Assembly (NCBI GenBank): GCA_001584585.1
Contig: LSYV01000252.1
Coordinates: forward strand, 1 to 24,914
Direction of reading: 5' to 3'
Source: Gonium pectorale
Taxonomy: Eukaryota; Chlorophyta; Chlorophyceae; Chlamydomonadales; Volvocaceae
Length of the DNA: 24,914 nucleotides
Both the position numbers and the translations under genes were made by a program. The notes beneath the pieces are model-generated. The model was not told the DNA's origin, made no database searches, and saw only the letters and a list, made by a program, of their open reading frames with translations. This document shows positions 9,201 to 21,230 of the stretch, in pieces; position 1 is the first letter of the stretch, and each line of letters begins with the position of its first letter.

Positions 9201-12200
9201 GACTGCGACAGGAAGGTTGCGGCCATGCGCATGCTCTCAAGGGCAACCACGCTAGCGCCCACAGCCGGCGGGGGCAGCGCTGCGGCAGTGCCGCTGCCAA
9301 ACGTTGCGCGACGGAAGCCCGTTCCAGCACCGCTGCCGGTGCCGTACAGGCCGCCTCCGCCGGCTCCGCTGGCTCCACCACTGCCGGCGGAGGCGTTCAT
9401 TCCGCTGCCGCCCGCAACACGGCCGCTGCCCGCTGGGACCATGGTGTTGAGTCCTGCACCTACGGAGCTCTCGCGGGTCATCGAAGAGGCGGGTGTGGGC
9501 AAGGTGTCGACGGAAGCGAGTACAGAAGCGGAGGACTCGGGGGCGGGCCCGAGGCCACCTGGGCTGGTTGTGGAGGCGGAGCCGCGCGCCGTGTCGGGTG
9601 GGCTCTTTCCGAGCAAGTAGGTGGGCGCCTGGCGCCGCTCTCTGCCCAGCCCGCGGCCCACGTACTCGACGTGCGTGCGTGGGCGCACGTTGACAAAGTG
9701 CATGTCCAAGATGCCAGCGGTTGGGATGTTGGCAGAGCTGAGGTAGATCTGATCATAGGTGTCAGCGGGGAGGGGGGAGGTGAAGGGAGGGCCGCCCTGC
9801 CGCATGCCAGCAGAGTTGGGCACACAGCGGGAGGCACGCAAGTCGTCGTTTGCGGGCCACATCATCCGCATATTGCGCGTTCAGTATCTATTAAGCCCCT
9901 ACTTTGCCCCGCAGCCCGACCCTGGCCCACACGCACCACACTGTGCCCCAGCGGCGCACCACCAAACGTGATCGCCCGCATGCAGCTGGTGGCATCCCCC
10001 AGCCGCGCCGTGGCCGCCCCAAACAGATCCTCCGCAGGGTGCGCTGCCTGCGGTGTGGCCCATGCGGGCGCCCCGCTATCCCGGTACGCCACCTGTACAT
10101 CATCGGCAGCACCGCAAGCAGGACAAGAGCAAGGGCAAACGAGAAAGCGTCATCAGTCATGCGTTCTACCGCTTACGATGCCAATGTAAGGAAACTATTC
10201 CGGAACCCCTGTGACACCAACAAACCACTGCTGCGGATCACTTGGGGGAGGGGTATCTATCAAACTGCCGCGTACCTGCACCAGCATCACGGCCAACAGC
10301 CTGTGCGACTGGCGGGACAGGTCCAGACGGATGTGGCCACTGCAGCAGCTGTCCCAGCCGTTCACAACGCGGTTGCGGAGAGGCAGCAGCGGTGCCAGGG
10401 ACAGTTCCTGGCGGCGAACGGGTAGACGGGGAGGTGAGGTGTTTTGAGTGTAGAACTACTAGGGAAGGATTGTCCAGGACGGCACGGTGGCAGCGCAAAG
10501 CCGAAGGCAAATAACGTCGCCTCCTGCAATATCCTGCTGGTACCCTCTACCTGCAACAGCTCGGCCATGTCGTCAGGACCAAACCGCGCGTGTGTGGCCA
10601 GCGCCCAGGGCGCCCGATGCAGGTCAGGGCAGGCGGACAGCAGCATGGCGGCGGCGTCTGCTCGCTCGGAGCGATACCGCAGCCAAGCCAGCAGGCGGCC
10701 CGCTTGGGCGGACGACACGTAGGCCACCTTGGTGGCCAGCATGAGCAGCTGCGTTTTCCACACCTGGAGGGGGGGGCAGAGTCATGGGGATGGCAGATGG
10801 AATAGGCTGACCAGGCGACGAGAGGCGACACGGGGGGTTTTACTGGCCACAAACATGGATCACCCTAGCCGTGTCTTGCAAACAGACCAGCAACGCCGCA
10901 ACCTGTCGGAGCCGTCTCAGCGCTCAGCCGTATGGACCCTGCCACGATCGCCCATGCCCCCCCGAGCCTTCCAATCCTCCAACCCCCCCTGCGGCTTTGA
11001 CGGACGCGCGGCCTACTAAGCCCCCACCTCGCTGCCGTCCGCTCCATCCAGGGCCTCTTCCAGACACGCCATGAGAGTGGGGCTTAGGATAGCTGCACCG
11101 CTGCCACCCGCACTGCCACCGGTGCCGCCAGCACCGATGCCGTCTACCACAGATGCAGCCGGTGCGGGCGCCTCCGAGCCTCCATCCCCGGTCCCCTCGC
11201 CCTCCTGCGCGGCGGCGACCTGCTGCGGCGGCGGCTGTGGTGCCGGCGGGTCTAGCAATGCGGGGTCTAGCGATTGGTTGTTACGTACCGCCACCACCAG
11301 CCGGCCGGCGGCCGGCATGCCGTCGGGCCAGCGGCCATTCTTGGGGCCTTTGCTGCGCCGGCGGCGGCCGCGAGGCGAGGAGGCACGGCGCGGGGAGGTG
11401 GGCGAGCCTGTTCTGCTGCGGGTTCCCGTTCCGGTTTGCCCCCTCATTATCGCGTCCATGTGCAGGGGCTCTCCGTCGAGGGTTGCCGACACCCAGGAGG
11501 AGCCGCCAGAGGACTGCCAAATCGACACCAGATGGGCGGCGGCCTGTTGCGGAGGAAAGAAAAGCGGGTGGGAAAGGACCAGAACACTGTGAATGATCCT
11601 CAAGATCCCGGAAATGAGGCGGGCGGACTACAGTGCAAGAGTGTAATCCCCATCATACTTCTTCAACGAGCCAGAGACCATAACCCGTTCACGAGTCATA
11701 CGCGCCCCTCTCCGCTCGCCTGTCGGTGCTCTGGGTCCGCCAGGTTCAGCGTGTAGTGTCCATTCGGGTGCTGCGGGTCCAAGTCCACCGGCTCGTCGGG
11801 CAGCACCGCCAGCGTCACCCCCGCCAGCGACACCCGGGACAGCCGATTGTTGAACATCAGAAGCCGCATCAGCGCTAGGCAGCCAGCCTGGCCAAGCGGG
11901 TTGCCGTCAAGCACCAACTCGCGCAGAGCTGGCAGCGGATTGAACGCACCCGCCTCAGCCGCCGAACCATGCCCATATGAGCTGTGCATGCCGTACGGGT
12001 CGGGTCCGCGGCTGTGGGCCGGTGAGCCGGGGCTGCCGGCCGCCGCTGCGGCGGCTGCATAGCCGTACGTGTCGTACTGCGCGACGGCGCTGCTGGGGTC
12101 GGTCGTGCCGTCAGGTGCCGGCTGCTGGCGCGGCGCGAGCGCATCGGCGAGCGCTCGGGCGCCCCGCCAGCCGATGCTATTGTGGGATATGTCGAGGTGC

Positions 12201-15200
12201 GTGAGGGTTGAATGCGTTGCCAGCAGGGGCGCAAGCGCGGTGGCGGCGCCATCCCCAAGGCTGCAGGCCGACAGGACCAGCCGCGTGAGACTGCGATTAG
12301 AGGCGAGGTCTGCGAGGGGCGGGCGGCGTTGGGACGGACTTTGGGGAGAGGAACGATATGGTTGTGCGACAACAGCTGTGCAACGGAGTCATGGCAGTAC
12401 CGATAAATGCCGCATGGTCGGATATTTCCCCTCCATCAGCCTGATCACCCCAACCGACCCTGTCACCAACCCGCTTCCCTGAATCTCCGCACACCCCCGG
12501 AGCCGAAGACATGGAGGCAAGGACACAGGCCTGGCCGCCGGACGCGAACTGGCATCCAGCCCACACCTCTTAAACCCTGTTTCTTTCACCCCCAAAGTCC
12601 GCCACGCACCTCTGGTGAGCGCTTGGACTCCACGGTCCCCGAAGCTGTTACCGCCCAGATTAAGGCTGGTGAGGCTGTTGTTGGCTCCCAGGGCGCGGTA
12701 GTGCTCCAAGGAGGACAGACCACCGTCGCCCAACCCACAGTTGGACAGCAGCAGTGTCTGGCGCAGGGCATGCAGGCAGGGTCGGGGCAGTTGGCGACGC
12801 GGGGGATGCCGACAGCTGGTCAAGGCGCTCAAGCGTTCAACGTAACCCGCTGCTACGCGTCTCATCACGAGTGAAGCCCTCTCGTAGCACTGAACCATTG
12901 CCGGTGCGTCCCGCTGTCTTACAGGATGCCGCGCTGTCACACGCGCCATCGACCCCTACAAATTGCTTCTGGACCTTCTGCGACACCCCTATTTCAATGG
13001 TGTTCATGCCCGCATGCACCTTACGCTTGCCCTTCGCGCTACCAACTACTAAACATATCTGAGGCCCTCTGCCCACATCTCGCACGCATTCTTCCCTCAC
13101 CTGTAGATGCACACTGCGCGCTATGCCGGGCGCCAGAGCCGCCAGGCCCGCGTCCCCTAGCGGGCAGCCGCCCAGGTCCAGCAGGCTCAGCGCGATGGGG
13201 TGCGCCGTCGGTGACCCGTGGGTCAGTCCCGTAGGCGAAGACAGCGAATGACGATGCCCGTATGGATAAGTATGCGGCGACGACGACTGCTGCTGGCTGC
13301 CATGATGCATGTGATTGTGATGGTGCGAGGTGTGGTGGGGGGGCGTGTGCTGCGGCCCCAGCAACGGAGTCAGGCGACCAACGGTGGTGGGGCCCAGGGC
13401 CGGGTTGCCGCGCAGCTCCAGCTGGGGGCGGTAAGGTTGGCAGACAGGTTGAGCGGGAACGCAACGACGTAGCAGCTGTTTTCATTGGCAAGTAAAAACA
13501 AACCACCTGTTGCCATAGGTCATACTGTCTGTGTACCCGCCGAGCCCAGCTCAGCCCGCCCCTACAGCCCAGAGGGTCACATACAGCAAACCAGCCAAAC
13601 ACTTGGGAGTACGTGATTGCAACTAAACGCACGTAAGCCCGCACCTGCTGTATGCCCGGAACCGCCCACACCAGCGATACCAGGCCCTCCACTCCACTGG
13701 TTGTGAGGGCACCCGACACAGCACGCAGAGCAACAATGGAGCCGCTCGGGAGAGGCTGCGGGGCAATAACGAACACGAGTGTGCAGGTTACAAGTCAAAT
13801 CAGACAGGTTCGCGAGCCACATCCTACGGCTTGGCTGTCCGCATGCGCACGGATGCGGCGACTATCAGTGCAGATATTAAGCAAGTCGTTAACTGTCCGT
13901 GCGTTCCCGCTGCGCCCACCCGCCTTTATAACCCCCACCTTCATGGCCGCGTACACCGGCCCGAAGTCGCCACGCGTCAGCCGCGGCCCAAAGTCCAGGT
14001 CCAGCATCCATCCGCCAGTCTGCGCTGCCTGCGCCAGGCGGCGTTCCACCTGGCCTACCGTCACTTTGACAGGTTCTCCGAGCAGCGGCTCGAAGGGCTT
14101 CATGTCGGACGGCGGGGGGCGCGTGCAGGCGGGCTGCAGCGCCTCTTTGAAGGCGCCCAGCGCGGCAAGCTGTAATCGGGGGGGGGGCACGTCTCAGCCA
14201 TGCGCCTGTCTTCACCGGCCACCTCACTACCTTGTAGCCAGGAAATGAAACGCATCCACACGCACCTGTGCGTCCGAACCTGCTGAACCCTGCCATGAGT
14301 CCAGCAGCGGCTCCAGCTTTTGCCTCTGCCGCTCGTTGGCAAACGTGTAGGGCGCGGCTGCGGGGCCAATGCGCTCCAGCGGGCCCCAGCCCACCCGATG
14401 CCGCGTCGATGTCGACGGCGCCACCGTCGCAGCCTCCGCTGCAGCAGCGCCCGCCACAGCCGCCGCCAGCATCGGCGACAGACCGTGGCCGGGCGACAGC
14501 GGTCGCTTGGGATGCTCGCTGATTGTGTGCTGGCGGCTGGGCGAGCCCTGGCTCTGCCCTTGCTGCAGTGTCTGGTGCGCCCTGAGGGATTGAGGGCGCA
14601 GGCGCTGCGGCGAGATAGCTGAAGGCGGCTGCTGCTGCAGTGAATGCTGTTGATTGTGTTGGTGAGACTGGTGGGCCTGCTGCGAATGGCTAGGATACGC
14701 TAAACCGGGGTGCTGCGGCTCGGGGGAGGGCCGCCCCGCGGGTCCGGGGCTGGCATGGCGGCTATCTGGTTGCGAATGCGACCCGCCAGCACCACCTCCA
14801 GCACCGCCTCCGCTGCTGCTGGGCCGGGCCGAGGTGAGGTGGGAGGCATGCGTGTGAAGCGAGGCGGCGGCTGAGGGTGGCCCCGGCGTGGCGGCGGCGC
14901 TGCTGGCGCCTACCGAGGCGGCTGAGTCGGGTCGGTCGTGCAGGTTCTTGAGCGAAGGCAGCGATCGCAGGCCCGGCTGCGGGCATATTGCGAAAGGGTC
15001 GGCGGGGATTGAGCGTAGCATAGGTGGTCTAAGCTACGCATCAATGTCATGGCTGTCCCAGCCAACGCATGCCCTTACCGGTCCCATATCCGTTCTCCCC
15101 CGGGCGCCCCTTACCGGCTCCCCTAGCGACCCCGCGTTGGTGCCGTGGCCCTCTCCGTGCCGTCGTACGCGCAGCACCGCCTGGCGGGCACCCGCCCTCA

Positions 15201-18200
15201 ACGCCCAGGCTAGATCGTCGTTAGGGTCTTCTGAACCCAGGGGCACTTCCACGTAGCGGGAGGCTGCATGGAGGCAAGGGTGCATCAGTGGCGATGGGGA
15301 AAAGACTTTGCATATGAGCTGAAAACCCGAGGTGGAGGCCAAGCCGAGGGGTTGGAGGAGAAAGAGTATGAATATCAGTGGGCTGGGCGCAAGCAGGATT
15401 TTCCCTCCTCAAGCCGAGAGTCAAATTGCCGCTAGCTACGCCTTCGCCCTTTGCCTCACGCGCTTGCTCACCTTCTGCCTCTGCGCGGCGCCGAGCCTCC
15501 TCCTGCGGCACAGGTGACGACAGCGTGCTGACAGATGTGTGAAGGCAGATAGGGAAGCACGACAGGGTGCAAGGTTGTGGGATGGGGCCCAGAGATTGCT
15601 GATGAGGCTGCTATGGCCAAGGTAGGCAACGTGACGGGCACGGGGCCGCCTAGGAAAACGGCTACCGAGGCAGCGTAGACATGTCCGCGACTGCATCTTC
15701 TGCCCACGCCGGCACTTTAATGTTGCCCGCAGCTTCAAAGTGCCCGCAGCTCGCACCTCTCTCCAGGCTTTTCGCTCTGCCAGCGCCTCCTTACGCTTCA
15801 TAGCGTGCTCTAGTCGCGCGAACAGCTGCTCCGATGAAGATGCTCGCGGCCCCAAACTCGCCAGAACCTGATCCAGGGGAACCTAGCAGGAAGTCAGAGG
15901 ACGTGAAGGAGCTACCAGCGAACAGAAGGTCGAGGCTATCACGGAATGGACCTGTCGCTGCGGGCTTGGAGTATCCTGTCCCCAATTCTGCTAGCTGCCA
16001 CCCCGTTCTGCCCTACCTCAGTACGAGCAGGGGTGATGCATGCTGGCATTTCCCTCAGGGCTCGGCCAAGGCCCCATCTATCCAACTCTTGGAACCCAAC
16101 CCCACCCACCAGCCCCAGCTCCTCGTCCGCCACCGCTCGGTCATCCTCGTCCTCCTCCTGCTCCACATGGACGTGCTCCTCCACACCGCTCGCCCCGTGC
16201 CACGATCCCAGGCCCGAGACAGCCCAGGAATCAACCGCCGGGGTGAACGCTACCGCGGCCGCCGAAGCGGCTGCTTCAGAAGAGAAGCCGAGGCCGGTCA
16301 CACGCCCAGAGGCGCCCGGCCCGGGCGCGCCGGTTGCCACGCCGGTCGCGGGTGCGCCACCGCGGCGCAGGGACGGCGCAGCACAAGGAGCGTCCCCATA
16401 GAGGAAGCGTCCCTGCGGCGCCTTCACCACGGCGGCCGCGGCTGCTGCGTTGGCGACCGGGTCATCAAGCCCCACGAAGGGCACGTAGCGCCGCAGCTCC
16501 TCATCGGGTACCTGACACACCCATGAGCGGCATGGTAAAGGCCCTTGAGATGCGCGTTCCGCTACAGAAGCTTAAGGCGCAACGCGTGGCGACGAGAGCA
16601 CATGCAAAGAATGCCCCGCTAGAAACAGGCATGGCGACTGCCTTAAGCCTTCTGCAACCTCACACCGCACCTGCTCTTCCTCCAGCTCCGCCATCACGCG
16701 ACCTAGACGCCGCCGCCTCGCCTCCAGAGGATCCTCCGCAACCGCATTCCGGTCCACGGGTGGGGCCATGCCGCGGATGGCCATCAACGCGGCGGCAGCA
16801 TCCGCAGCGCTAAAGTGGGAGTCAGCTGAGACCCCGGGCGTGTCCGTCCCTCCTGCCCCGGCGCCAAGGCTGAATGTAACAGGTGACATCGGCACTTCTC
16901 TCACGACCGGGCCAGACACCGCATTGCCGCCGCTACTCCCGCCGGCGTTGGGCGGCGGCAGGCGTGGGTCAGGCAGCGGAGGCGCGGATGAGCGGTCCGA
17001 CCCGGGTTGCCGTTGCGATGGAGACATCGGCCGTGGCTGCTGCTGCTGTTGCTGCTGCTGTGACGCGGCATGGACCTGCTGCTGGCGGAACTGTGTATGC
17101 ATTTGAGCATGGGAATGGGGCGGCTGCATCGCAACGGAGGAGTGCGCAGGCGCGGGTGCGGATGCGCGCGCCAGATGCCCAGGGGCGTGGTGCGCTTGCT
17201 GGCCTGCGGCGGGGCGGTGGGGCTCTGCAGCATAGCCACCGGTGCTCCGCCTCTGCCGGGCGGACCCTGTGCGGGGGCTGCCGCCGCGCTTGGCCCCGCC
17301 GCCAACGCTGGCTGCAGAGACAGCCGCGGCGCCTGGTGCCGCGGCGTGGCCGCCCTGTGCAGGGGCCCTTGGGGAGTTCGTCGAGGCCTCCAGCACCGGA
17401 TCGCGATGGCGCTCCGTAGCCTCAATTACTTCCAGCGTGGCGCGGGGCCCATGCCGGCTCAGCAGCGTGCGCGTCTTCGGGGAAAGCGCCTCAGGATCCC
17501 TGTCAGGTACCGGCATTGCGCGTTGACTACTGGATGGAAATCGGTGGGAAATCGGTGGTGCGGCAGGTTGGCGAGGCAGCGTAGCCCGCGACACCACATC
17601 ATGACACGGGAGCTCAGCGGTGCAAAGCCACGTGCATCCCCAACATGTATCAATTCGATCATACCCGCACGCCTGTCACGTATTGCACTCACTGGTCCAG
17701 CTGCTGCTGCAGAAGGGCCATTTCAGAGGCCGACGGCCCGTCTTTGGAGTTCTCGGTCCGCGCGGCGAAGGCCCGGGAGAAATGTAGTCCGCGATGCGTC
17801 GAGTGCACCTGGCCTTTGTGATTCACCTACATGGCATGCGATGGACGTCAGAGCTCATCTAAAGAAGCCAATCACGTTGCGAGAGCCGACTCCAGTCACA
17901 CACCAACCGCAGCGGCTCATTGCAACATGCAAAACGGCCGCAGCACACTTTGCCTTGTCGCTTCTATTCGCATGGGACGGCTGTGATACACGCACAATGT
18001 GCTTCTTTTGTAATTCCCACACTTTTTCACACACGCCTGTACTACCATCTTCCCTACTGCCCATGTCAGGCTGAAGGCTCACCCGGTATCCCGGCACTCC
18101 CTTGGGTCCCGGTAAAGGCAGCAGCAGACCCCCGCCGCTGGCCAATGTAACCGGCGCGCACGGCAAGTGCTCCACTCGGCGAGACGTGGCGGCAAAACTG

Positions 18201-20648
18201 CGTATGTGACGCGGGCAGAGAGCAAGTGAGAATACTCGGAGGGTAGGCGCAATACAGGATTGCGCGCACATAATGGTGCGTGGGCCCGCAGGTTCATGGC
18301 TCGCGCTTTGCCCTGCGCAACGCCTACTCCTACCGGCCCATGTTACCCGCCATGTAAGCTGAGCCCAGAATCTATCACACAAGCCGTGCGGACTCACAGA
18401 TGCTTGATCGCACGGTCATCCAGCTTGCCCAGCGCAGCACGGACGGCGGGCCGCACGTTGATTTCGGCCACCTCTCGCAGCAGCGGGGCGAGCTCAGCGT
18501 CAAGCAGCGCAGAAGACGCGGCGGCGGGGTCGAAGGAGTCCGCGCCACCGGCGCCGGCCGGCCCACCCATGGTGCCGGGCAAGGGGCCACTGCCACCAAG
18601 CATCAGCTCCTCCGCATCCGCATCATCCGGTTCCGGGCTGCGAACATCCCACGAGCAAGCAGCTGTGTGAGCGCAGCAGCAACTCAGCGTGCAAGAGCAA
18701 GGATTTACATGGGCAAGCATCCTTTACGTGAACGCGGGGCGCGCAGAGACCCAACAGAGTCAGCCATGCAAGGGCACCTGCCATCGAGCACACTACTGAG
18801 ATATGTCTTCGCAGTCCTCCTGCTCCAAGACCGACACGTGGCAAGCTAGGCGTTGTCCTCACAGGCGGTCCAGAACGACGGCTACTTACGTGGGCGGCGC
18901 CTGTTGAAGTCCCGGCTGCTGCACCGTCCCGCGCCCTGGCCGCACGAATAGCGCCATAACTTCCGTCCGCGTCGCATGGCCGCCATGACCGCCTCCTCCT
19001 ACTGCTGCATTGGCCCTGACGCCCCCGTGGACCCCGTTCTGGCTATGGATCGAAAGGGTAGAGCGGTTGTGGACCGGGTCCGGCAGCCCGCCGGGGAAGC
19101 CGGCTCCACCGCCGCCCCCTGCGCCCCCTGCCAAGTAGCCACCGCCGACTCCAGCGTAGCCACTGACGCTGACGGTTGTGTCCCGCAACGGTGCATTCAG
19201 CTCCTGCAGAATTGCGTTAGCTATTGAGGCATTGGAAGGCTGCGGCGCCGGCAGGTTGGCAGCGGCGGCAAATGCCTGGGCGGCGGCGAGCACAGTGTTG
19301 CCCCGCGGGCCATAGTTGGCGGCAGGCTGCGGAGGCGCAGCGCGGCGGTACGGTGCAATCGGCGACCTGAACGCCGAAGCAGCCACCATCATGTTCACCG
19401 TGGCGTTGAACGCCGCTGGCTTGGCGCCGCCGAGACCGACACCGGCACCCAGAGCGCCGCCACCGTATGCAGCCGCAGGGTTGGAGGTGCCAGCGCCAGC
19501 GGTGATGCCCGGTAGCACCAGGATCTGGGACGCCTCCCCTTCTTCGTCAAGCGACAGTATGTTGGGGCCGCCGGCATTGCTGTCTCGGGCGGGCCGCTGG
19601 ATGCGTGCGAATCGGAAGGTACCGTTCTGGCTGGCAGACACCATTGCTCGCTGCCGCGCCGAGAGCCCCACCTTGCTGGGCGTCCCCGGTGTCGACGGCA
19701 CGCTAACGCCAAACGTAGCGTACATGTCGCCACCGTATGCGTCCGACGTGGTCGGGCGCGAGCTGTGGCCCACCAGCGAGCCCAGCCGCAGAGGGGCCGG
19801 GTGCCCAGCGGAGCTGGCGCGATGGCTGCCGCGGGCCACCATGGAGGGAGACCTGCGGGAACGTGTAGGTTGCCGCATGCCGTGCGGCAGCGGAGACCAA
19901 CCAGTCAGCGCATGAATATATACATGGTCTGAAGTCTGCCTGCGGGCCATCGTCGTCATCCATAAAAAGCCGTAAGAGCTGCACCTCTGCCCCGGTTCAG
20001 TGTGTACGCCTGGGCCGCGCGTTGGCGTCACAGTACGGTGGTCGCAACCTCCCGGGCCCCTTACCTGGTTCGGCTGTTGACGCGAGGGTAGCTCATTCCC
20101 GCCGCCGTCTCAGCGGTACCATCTACCGGCGAGATGGCACCCTGCCGCCAGCCAGCACCATCATAGCTGCCAGCGTCGGGCCTTGGCAAGTAAGTCCCTG
20201 CGGTACGTTTGAGCAGTGCAAGGCAGTGCGAAGGCTTGATGAGCCGGAAGGGACCGTTGCACAGTGGTGCAAGGCAGGGGCTCCTAAGCATCCCCGTTTC
20301 CTCAGCACAGCTCCATGCAAGAGTCCTCACGGGGACGGTAAGGCGACGGCCCAGGCATGCCGTGCCGTGTGGAACGTTCCGTATGCCCTGCTTGTCTGGC
20401 ATCCCCGGGGATGTTCTCCGTGCCCTATGGCCTTGCCCGAACTTACCTGCCAGCCCAGAGCCCGCTTCGAAACTGCGTCTGCGTGCCCAGTTTACAGACT
20501 TCCGTGTCACGGTGGGCATTTGTCGCAGGCCCGTGCGGCATAACACATTCTCCTCGTCCGAATTCTCAGAACTCATGTTGTCCGGCGCGTTTCCAGCCCA
20601 CTCTGTGTCCTTCTGTCGCTCGTCATCGAACGCAAAGTCCGTGGCCAT
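6247..20648 (-). CDS. Giant leucine-rich repeat / IQ-motif protein (29 exons)
   Basis: Exons, 5' to 3': 20648-20447, 20197-20065, 19852-18890, 18637-18398, 18197-18083, 17808-17693, 17529-16671, 16511-16110, 15882-15757, 15502-15472, 15263-15115, 14976-14266, 14169-13939, 13755-13645, 13421-13101, 12757-12610, 12309-11702, 11543-11028, 10763-10551, 10407-10276, 10092-9937, 9748-9165, 9024-8750, 8538-8126, 7933-7724, 7566-7258, 7122-7091, 6870-6765, 6555-6247. The phase matches at every junction, all introns are GT-AG, and the sum is 8,721 nt (2,906 residues plus stop). Residues 1 to about 1110 are mostly disordered (Ala/Gly/Pro/Ser, an eight-Gln run near 17050) with a charged helix near 1010-1070. 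RNI-type LRRs fall at about 1430-1800, unassigned helical regions at about 1995-2800, and an IQ motif at about 2841-2851. The ATG at 20648 is in good context (GCAAGCATGG); an in-frame ATG at 20729 is the alternative. Least certain ends: exon 7 start (or 17481), exon 8 end (or 16017), exon 17 end (or a GC donor at 11720), exon 22 start, exon 26 start (or 7644). LRR and IQ modules bind proteins and calmodulin/centrin; the overall function is unknown. Confidence 0.8.
6415..6447 (-). other. IQ motif (calmodulin/centrin binding)
   Basis: Exon 29 encodes IQAVWRGHRVR, a perfect match to the IQ consensus IQxxxRGxxxR, within a long Arg- and hydrophobic-rich helix that continues with QQQYAEAVVAA and RRVVGCMRLLRRLAVMR. 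IQ motifs bind calmodulin or centrin in the apo or calcium-loaded form. Only one perfect motif was found in the window, and the following basic helix could be a second, degenerate site. Confidence 0.85.
7880..8260 (-). other. Helical region with a DUF4476-like pattern (exons 24-25)
   Basis: The end of exon 24 and start of exon 25 encode leucine-rich helices of the form FTVLHLLRLLPDLELRVKVL followed, across an intron, by WPAIWDRGNVVDLILDLDHP. The pattern of a helix, a conserved Asp-x-x-Asn, and a second hydrophobic helix resembles the repeated unit of DUF4476 domains, from memory of that family. The match is weak and short. The upstream part of exon 24 is a basic, Gly/Lys/Arg-rich linker that could be a nuclear-localisation or nucleic-acid-contacting segment. 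Confidence 0.3.
11780..13755 (-). other. RNI-type leucine-rich repeat block (exons 14-17)
   Basis: Translated exons show repeats of the ribonuclease-inhibitor type (LxxLxLxxNxLGDxGxxxLA). Examples are IQQLELRGNPALGP across 13650-13390, LSLLDLGGCPLGDAGLAAL near 13180, LQTLLLSNCGLGDGGLSSL across the exon 15/16 junction, SLTSLNLGGNSFGDRGVQAL near 12650, SLTRLVLSACSLGDGAATAL near 12270, TLTHLDISHNSIGWRGARAL near 12190, and ALRELVLDGNPLGQAGCLAL near 11910. That is about seven to eight repeats of roughly 28 residues. Several exon borders fall inside repeats in phase 0, as is common in LRR genes. A His/Ser/Gln-rich insert (about 13230-13350) and an Ala/Gly/Ser-rich insert (about 11960-12110) split the array. 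The block should form a curved protein-binding surface. Confidence 0.85.
15472..15882 (-). other. Charged helical (coiled-coil-like) segment, exons 9-10
   Basis: Exon 9 (15882-15757) encodes a Glu/Lys/Arg-rich stretch with LFARLEHAMKRKEALAERK, which joins in phase to a 31-nt micro-exon (15502-15472) encoding EEARRRAEAE. Together they form an uninterrupted charged helix of about 35 residues in an otherwise disordered part of the protein. It may serve for dimerisation or binding; this is inferred from composition only. Confidence 0.55.
18890..20648 (-). other. N-terminal disordered region of the LRR/IQ protein (exons 1-3)
   Basis: Exon 1 begins with an acidic peptide (MATDFAFDDE) followed by a basic Arg-rich patch, and exon 3 encodes about 320 residues dominated by Ala, Gly, Pro and Ser, including Gly-rich runs around 19110. 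Such composition is typical of intrinsically disordered linkers in volvocine proteins. Short ordered-looking islands occur, for example FRFARIQRP near 19605 and ILSLDEEGEASQ near 19540. No signal peptide or membrane segment is visible, so a cytosolic or cytoskeletal protein is the simplest reading. Confidence 0.55.
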
Positions 20649-21230
20649 GCTTGCCCCAGCATAAGCTAGAGCATCTAATTCTACAGGTTCATAGCAGTAG
20701 TGCAGAGACAGCGAAGCGCGAGTAGTCAATAGCTCATATCACACAGCCAATTTCTGTCAAGCTTCTACGAAGGATGTAAGACTTGTGGGCTCGTCATATC
20801 AATAGTGTGTTACTTGACATTTGGCGGGCCTTCGATAATCTAAGCCATTTCTGCTGGCCAGGTCGCCCGCTGGCCCGGTCATAGCAAGCTATTACTACCT
20901 ATTGCTGACCTCGTCGCGCCCGGCTTGCCAGTCGGACACGGTTCCGGAGCCGGTTTCGGCACGTTTGCCGGCAACCCTCCCTCTTTCAAAAGTCCTGATA
21001 CACACACAAAAGACGAAGCAATGCATCACAAGAGGCTTCACATGACAGTTTTGCTTTCCGCCCCGTACACATAGCCGCTGCGTGTCATGGTACGACAGGC
21101 TGCACAGTAAACGTGCCCTGATCTTTGCCAGTACGCATAAGTAACCACGGGGTTGAAGTGTTAGCAAAGGAGCAGCGGAAGGTTTAGTTAGTGGAAAACA
21201 TGGGTTGACGTCGGGACGAACTCGCCCGCC
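20649..21230. other. Upstream region of the LRR/IQ gene
   Basis: This is the 5' flank of the large minus-strand gene and should hold its promoter and 5' UTR. I see no clear TATA box at a suitable distance. A minus-strand ORF of 90 codons (20895-21167) is Cys/Arg-rich with no recognised family. Nothing else supportable was found. Confidence 0.4.

Noticed and set aside
9155..10189. Plus-strand ORF of 344 codons
   Set aside because: It lies opposite exons 20-22, whose minus-strand translation is coherent and splice-consistent; the plus frame is an Ala/Arg/His shadow.
17070..18074. Plus-strand ORF of 334 codons within the large gene
   Set aside because: It is antisense to exons 6-7 and introns of the LRR/IQ gene and lacks codon bias or family resemblance, while the minus strand has phased exons.
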